From assembly GCA_900543305.1 (NCBI GenBank), contig UQQZ01000039.1:1-23914 (forward strand): a stretch of DNA of 23,914 bases, read 5' to 3'. The DNA is from an uncultured Oscillospiraceae bacterium. GTDB lineage: Bacteria > Bacillota > Clostridia > Oscillospirales > Acutalibacteraceae. Positions within the stretch are counted from its first letter, which is position 1; each line of letters begins with the position of its first letter. The notes under the pieces are model-generated. The model was not told the DNA's origin, did no database searches, and saw nothing but the letters and a program-made list of their open reading frames with translations. Positions 20,081-23,914 of this stretch are shown here, in pieces. A program made the translations under genes and the position numbers.

Positions 20081-20212
20081 ATGGACAATGGAATTATGCC
20101 TTTGGCGGATGTAATTGTAGTCAAGTTTCGCATGTACAATGGAAGATTACAGTATCGCCGCTGGAATGAAACTCAGGGCTATTGGGTGGACCCTTATTGG
20201 ATTAATGCCTAA
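20081..20212 (+). CDS. 43-aa aromatic-rich peptide, unknown function
   Basis: This is a short gene with AGGAGGG at 20069-20074 placed seven bases before ATG 20081. It sits 11 bp after the M56 protease gene and ends before a terminator, so it is the third gene of that operon. I do not recognise the product. The first half is VIVVKFRMYNGRLQYRRW-like beta-strand sequence. The second half is unusually aromatic, with W28, W35 and W40 and Y19, Y25, Y34 and Y39 (RRWNETQGYWVDPYWINA). There is no signal peptide, no transmembrane helix, no cysteine and no double-glycine leader. The alternating turn/aromatic layout loosely recalls cell-wall-binding repeats, but no match is claimed. Confidence 0.72.
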   Translation: MDNGIMPLADVIVVKFRMYNGRLQYRRWNETQGYWVDPYWINA

Positions 20213-20262
20213 GTAAGTTTCAAGATGCTGGCCGTTAGAAGAGCGATTTTTCTTTTTGGCCG

Positions 20263-20297
20263 AAAGGGATGCCGTGAGAAACGTCATCCCTTTTTCC
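20263..20297 (+). terminator. intrinsic terminator after the BlaI-M56-peptide cassette
   Basis: AAAGGGATG (20263-20271) pairs with CATCCCTTT (20285-20293). The stem is extended by three inner pairs past one mismatch, and a T run ends at 20295. It separates the cassette from the ABC gene. Confidence 0.88.
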
Positions 20298-20354
20298 TTG
20301 CCCAAAACAGGAGTTTTTCCCTAGAGCCGGAGTTGAGAAAAGGAGTGTTGCCCC

Positions 20355-22064
20355 ATGAAATCGGATACCAAACCCATTCTGCTGCGGATTTTCCGCTACC
20401 TGCTGCCCTACAAAGGGGCATTTGTGATCGTGGGGTTGACGCTGATCCTGTCCACCGCCATTGGATTTCTCCAGCCTCTGGTGATTCAACAGATCACGGA
20501 TCAGGGCATGATGGAGCAGGACATGGCGGTGATCGCTGCCTCTGCTCTGTTCTTGGGGGTGCTGGTCATCGGCAACCAGGCCATCGACCTGCTGCAAACC
20601 AGAATCTTCGCGGACATTCACAATGCCTCCTACTACACCATTTTTCATCAGGTGTTTGAAAAGCTGCTGCACCTAAAGAAGAGCTATTTTGAAGACAAAA
20701 ACAGCGCGGAAATTCTCAGCTTTCTTCAAATGGACGTGTCCCAGGTTTCCTCCATCACGGACCGGTTCACGGTGCTCAGTGTCAGCTATGTGTTCCGAAT
20801 CATCAGCGGGCTCATCGGGCTGTTCCTGATCAGTTGGAAACTGGCCTTGATTGTCCTCTGTATGGTGCCGGTAAAATTTCTTTTGGTGCGTCACCTGTCC
20901 AAGCGTCAGGAAGAGGCCATGGATGAAATGATAGAAAACAGCCGTGACTTTTCCCGTTGGTTTGGGGATGACTTAAACGGCGTGGACGAGATCAAACTGT
21001 GGGATCTGTTTCAAAGCCGGGACAAGGTGTTCCGGGAGAAACAGGAGAAAGTCTTGGGAGTCCAGAAAAGGTCCACCATGATCGGCGGTTGGAATACCTT
21101 TTGGGAGGTACTTCTGGAGTGGGGCGTGACCATTCTCCTGTACTTGCTGGGAGGCTGGCTCATCTGCACGGGGACCTTGACAATCGGCGCAGTGTTCGCC
21201 TTTGTGAGTTATTCCAGTTATGTGACGGGGCCGGTGTCCGCCCTGATCAACTTGAAAATGTATTTTGCCAGGATTTTCCCCTCGGCCCGGCGGTTGTTCC
21301 GATTCCTGGACATGGAAACCGAACCGGATCATGGTACCAAGGAGCTGACCCGTCGTCCACCCAAACTGGAATTCCGGAATGTGGAGTTCCGTTACGAGGA
21401 GGCCCGACCCATTCTCCAGGGAATCAATTTTTCCGTGGAGCCAGGGGAGAAGGTGGCCATCATCGGACAAAACGGAAGTGGCAAGTCCACCATCCTCAAC
21501 TTGCTGCTGCGGTTTTACGAGCCGGGATCTGGAGAAATTCTGGCGGATGGCGTGGCTGTAAATGAGATCCCTCTGGAGGAGTACCGGAATCTTTTTTCCG
21601 TGGTGAGTCAGGAACCCTATCTGTTTCTGGGAAACATCCTGGAAAATGTAGACCTCCAGGGAGATGCCTCACCGGAAAAGCTGGAAAATGCCCTAAAAGC
21701 CAGTGGTGTGGAAAGCTATCTGCCCCGGATGCCCCAAGGAAAACAGACGCAGATCGGCCGCAACGGAGCCCGGTTGTCCGGCGGGGAGAAGCAGAAATTG
21801 GCAGTGGCGAGGGCTATCTTAAAGGACGCACCGGTAGTGATCCTGGATGAGGCCACATCTGGCTTCGACGTGGAATCCGACGCCTATCTCCACGATGTGA
21901 TCCTGAACCAGATGCAGGGCAAAACCGTCATTATGATCACCCACCACTACCACAACTTGGAGGGTATGGACCAAGTGTGGAGGCTGGAAGAAGGAAAGCT
22001 GAAAGAAGGGGCACCCGCAGGGATTCCAATGGACCATGTTGACAAAGAAATGGGAAATGGTTAA
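20355..22064 (+). CDS. ABC transporter, fused permease and ATPase (exporter half-transporter)
   Basis: This is a 569-aa exporter-type half-transporter. The N-terminal transmembrane domain (about 1-320) has six predicted helices. The nucleotide-binding domain shows Walker A GQNGSGKST (near residue 371), Q-loop VVSQEPYLF, signature LSGGEKQKLAVARA (near 474), Walker B VVILDEATSGFD and the H-loop ITHHYHNL. All ATPase motifs look intact. It lacks an N-terminal C39 peptidase domain, so it would not cut a double-glycine leader. GGAGTG precedes ATG 20355. The gene starts after the cassette terminator, and I see only a weak candidate promoter (TTGCCC then TAGAGC near 20298-20327). It probably works as a homodimer; the substrate is unknown. 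Confidence 0.92.
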   Translation: MKSDTKPILLRIFRYLLPYKGAFVIVGLTLILSTAIGFLQPLVIQQITDQGMMEQDMAVIAASALFLGVLVIGNQAIDLLQTRIFADIHNASYYTIFHQVFEKLLHLKKSYFEDKNSAEILSFLQMDVSQVSSITDRFTVLSVSYVFRIISGLIGLFLISWKLALIVLCMVPVKFLLVRHLSKRQEEAMDEMIENSRDFSRWFGDDLNGVDEIKLWDLFQSRDKVFREKQEKVLGVQKRSTMIGGWNTFWEVLLEWGVTILLYLLGGWLICTGTLTIGAVFAFVSYSSYVTGPVSALINLKMYFARIFPSARRLFRFLDMETEPDHGTKELTRRPPKLEFRNVEFRYEEARPILQGINFSVEPGEKVAIIGQNGSGKSTILNLLLRFYEPGSGEILADGVAVNEIPLEEYRNLFSVVSQEPYLFLGNILENVDLQGDASPEKLENALKASGVESYLPRMPQGKQTQIGRNGARLSGGEKQKLAVARAILKDAPVVILDEATSGFDVESDAYLHDVILNQMQGKTVIMITHHYHNLEGMDQVWRLEEGKLKEGAPAGIPMDHVDKEMGNG

Positions 22065-22159
22065 AATTATCTTATCTATCTTGTGAAAAAGAGACCCCTA
22101 TAGATTCGGGGAACCAGTTGGAAAAATGGCTGCAAGGAAAGAGAAAGGATGGAAAAGCG

Positions 22160-23129
22160 ATGTTATATCCGATTTTGACGCCTTCCCGCATGCTGAGCGA
22201 TTTGGGAGGCATTTGGGACTTTAAACTGGATGACGGCCACGGATTTGAGGAGGAATGGTTTGCCTCTCCTCTGAAGGATCCCATGACCATGCCTGTGCCC
22301 GCCTCTTACAATGACTTGAAGGAGGGGGTAGATTTCCGGGATCACTATGGATGGGTATTTTACCAGCGGAAGATTTCCCTTCCCGTTTTTGCCAAGAGTC
22401 AGCGAATCCTGCTTCGGTGCGCCGCCGTGACTCATCACGCCAAGATCTATCTGAACGGGGAAATGATTTGCGAGCACAGGGGCGGCTTCTTGCCCTTTGA
22501 GGTGGAGATCACAGAGAAACTTCGGGACGGGGAAGACAATCTGCTCACCATCGCGGTGGACAATGTCATCGACTACACCACCTTGCCTGTAGGCGGTGAA
22601 ACAGGGATGATGTCCGGCATGGGCGGCGGCAGAGGTCCCATTTCGAAGAAACCTCGGAACAACCCCAATTTTGACTTTTTCAACTACGCGGGCATCACCC
22701 GGACGGTGCAGATTTACACCACGCCCAAAGCTTACATTGCGGATATCACAGTAGTGCCTCAGGTTGAGGGTGCCGACGCCCGGTTGACCTATCAGGTGGA
22801 AACGGTAGGCGAAGGTTCTTGCCGGGTGGAGGTTCTGGACCGGGAGGGCCATCTGGTGGCGGAAGCATCGGGGACCCAGGGAGTTTTGGAGATTCCCAAC
22901 GTCCATTTGTGGCAGCCCTTAAACGCCTATTTGTACGATGTGCGTGTCACGTTTGGGGAGGATGTGTATACCTTGCCTTACGGAGTGCGCACGGTCAAGG
23001 TGGAGGGCACGAAATTCCTGATCAACGGACGGCCCTTCTATTTTAAGGGCTATGGCCGGCACGAGGATACCTTCCCCAACGGACGGGGAATGAACCTGCC
23101 CATGAATACCAAAGATATGTCCATTATGA
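22160..23129 (+). pseudogene. uidA: beta-glucuronidase (GH2), N-terminal segment before a frameshift
   Basis: The first about 323 residues match GH2 beta-glucuronidase. The start MLYPILTPSRMLSDLGGIWDF is followed by the jelly-roll sugar-binding domain (HYGWVFYQRKISLP, LNGEMICEHRGGFLPFEVEI, NNPNFDFFNYAGITR). An Ig-like domain and the start of the TIM barrel follow (GRPFYFKGYGRHEDTFPNGRG). The frame then derails after KDMSIM, where the family continues KWxGANSxRTSHYP. ATG 22160 is chosen over TTG 22118 because AAAGGATGG lies upstream and homology begins there. There is no signal peptide, so the enzyme would be cytoplasmic. Both catalytic glutamates lie beyond the break. Confidence 0.85.
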
Positions 23130-23914
23130 TGGCAGGGAGCCAACAGTTTCCGAACCAGCCACTATCCCTACAGCGAAGAAATGATGCGTCTGTGTGATGA
23201 GGAAGGGTTTGTGGTCATAGACGAAACCACCGCAGTGGGTTTGAATCTGCAATTTGGCGGGGGCGCGAATTTCAATGGTCAGAAAGTGAGCACATTTGAT
23301 AAGGAGCATGGAGTCCAGACCCAAGAACACCACAAAGAAGTGATTCGGGACTTGATTTCCAGGGACAAAAACCATGCTTGTGTGGTAATGTGGAGCATTG
23401 CTAACGAGCCGGATTCCGCTGCGGAAGGCGCCTATGAATACTTTGCTCCCCTGTATGCTTTGGCCCGGGAACTGGACCCCCAGAAACGGCCGTGTACCCT
23501 GGTGAGCGTGCAGATAGCAACCTCTCCGGAAACGGACTGTTCTTCCAAGCTCAGCGATGTGATCTGCCTGAACCGGTATTACGGCTGGTATTTTGGCGGT
23601 CCAGACTTGGAAGGGGCGGAGAAAGCGCTGCGCAGCGAGCTTGACCAGTGGAAGAAAATCGGCAAACCGGTGATTTTCACAGAGTATGGAGCGGATACGG
23701 TGATGGGATTCCATGACATTACACCGGTGATGTACACGGAAGAATACCAGGTGGAGTATTATAAAATGAACAACCGGGTGTTTGACCAGTACGATTTCGT
23801 CATCGGGGAGCAGGCCTGGAACTTTGCGGATTTTGCCACCAGTCAAAGTATGCTGCGGGTGCAGGGCAATAAGAAAGGGCTTTTCACCAGAGATAGAAAG
23901 CCCAAGCTTGCCGC
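23130..23914 (+). pseudogene. uidA: beta-glucuronidase (GH2), catalytic segment after the frameshift, cut by the window end
   Basis: In the shifted frame the barrel resumes at once with WQGANSFRTSHYPYSEEMMR, exactly where the other segment loses homology. It contains the acid/base glutamate in MWSIANEPD and the nucleophile in VIFTEYGAD. Near the window end it carries the N-x-K element NKKGLFTRDRKPK that distinguishes glucuronidases from galactosidases in GH2. These enzymes remove glucuronic acid from host- or drug-glucuronides in the gut. The region after VGLNLQFGGG is short, suggesting a short active-site loop. The frame is open to the last base. It could be a true pseudogene, a strain-specific mutation or a sequence error. 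Confidence 0.86.

Noticed and set aside
23120..23140. Programmed ribosomal frameshift in the beta-glucuronidase
   Set aside because: No heptameric slippery sequence, and no such mechanism is known for this family. A mutation or sequence error explains it better.
1..23914. CRISPR array, insertion sequence, integrase or phage genes
   Set aside because: No regularly spaced direct repeats, transposase or integrase motifs, or target duplications were seen on either strand.

Overview
The window reads as a chromosomal segment from a Gram-positive anaerobe of the Clostridia, most likely a gut Oscillospiraceae/Ruminococcaceae-type organism. This is an inference from the moderately high GC coding style, strong GGAGG-type ribosome binding sites, several TTG starts, DUF1934 next to argS, a BlaI/M56 pair, and glycan-degrading enzymes (GH27 alpha-galactosidase, GH2 beta-glucuronidase). 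No database search was run.

Layout. 2-1670: the end of leuA and complete leuB (leucine synthesis), closed by a bidirectional terminator. 1828-3083 (minus): a dCMP-deaminase-like gene translationally coupled to a DUF1624/HGSNAT-type membrane acyltransferase. A back-to-back promoter pair separates these from 3205-6167 (plus): a large GT-C-like membrane protein overlapping rsmA/ksgA. 6240-7018: a 61-aa membrane protein overlapping a PAT-like GNAT acetyltransferase. 7093-11197 (minus): ddl-murI-DUF1934-argS from one good promoter, mixing peptidoglycan precursor synthesis with translation. 11486-12274: an unrecognised 262-aa protein.

12292-16001 is the ribosomal/transcription cluster rpmG-secE-nusG-rplK-rplA-rplJ-rplL. 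It carries rich RNA control: terminator-like hairpins before rpmG, two leaders (before rplK and before rplA) that imitate the L1-binding stem of 23S rRNA, an L10-type leader with a classic intrinsic terminator before rplJ, and hairpins between rplJ and rplL. The cluster ends in a terminator and is not followed by rpoB.

16150-18067: a GH27 alpha-galactosidase coupled to a 67-aa CxxC protein, then a 121-aa signal-peptide/transmembrane protein with its own promoter and two leader hairpins. 18131-18510 is an AT-rich gene-free stretch with a promoter and a long structured leader. It drives a BlaI-type repressor, an M56 (BlaR1/MecR1-like) membrane protease with no penicillin-sensor domain, and an aromatic-rich 43-aa peptide, closed by a terminator. 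An ABC exporter half-transporter follows (20355-22064). The window ends in a GH2 beta-glucuronidase broken by a clear frameshift near 23129 and cut by the window edge.

The most interesting unit is the repressor / membrane protease / tiny aromatic peptide cassette, with an ABC exporter next door. The best-supported regulatory finding is the pair of L1 rRNA-mimic leaders.
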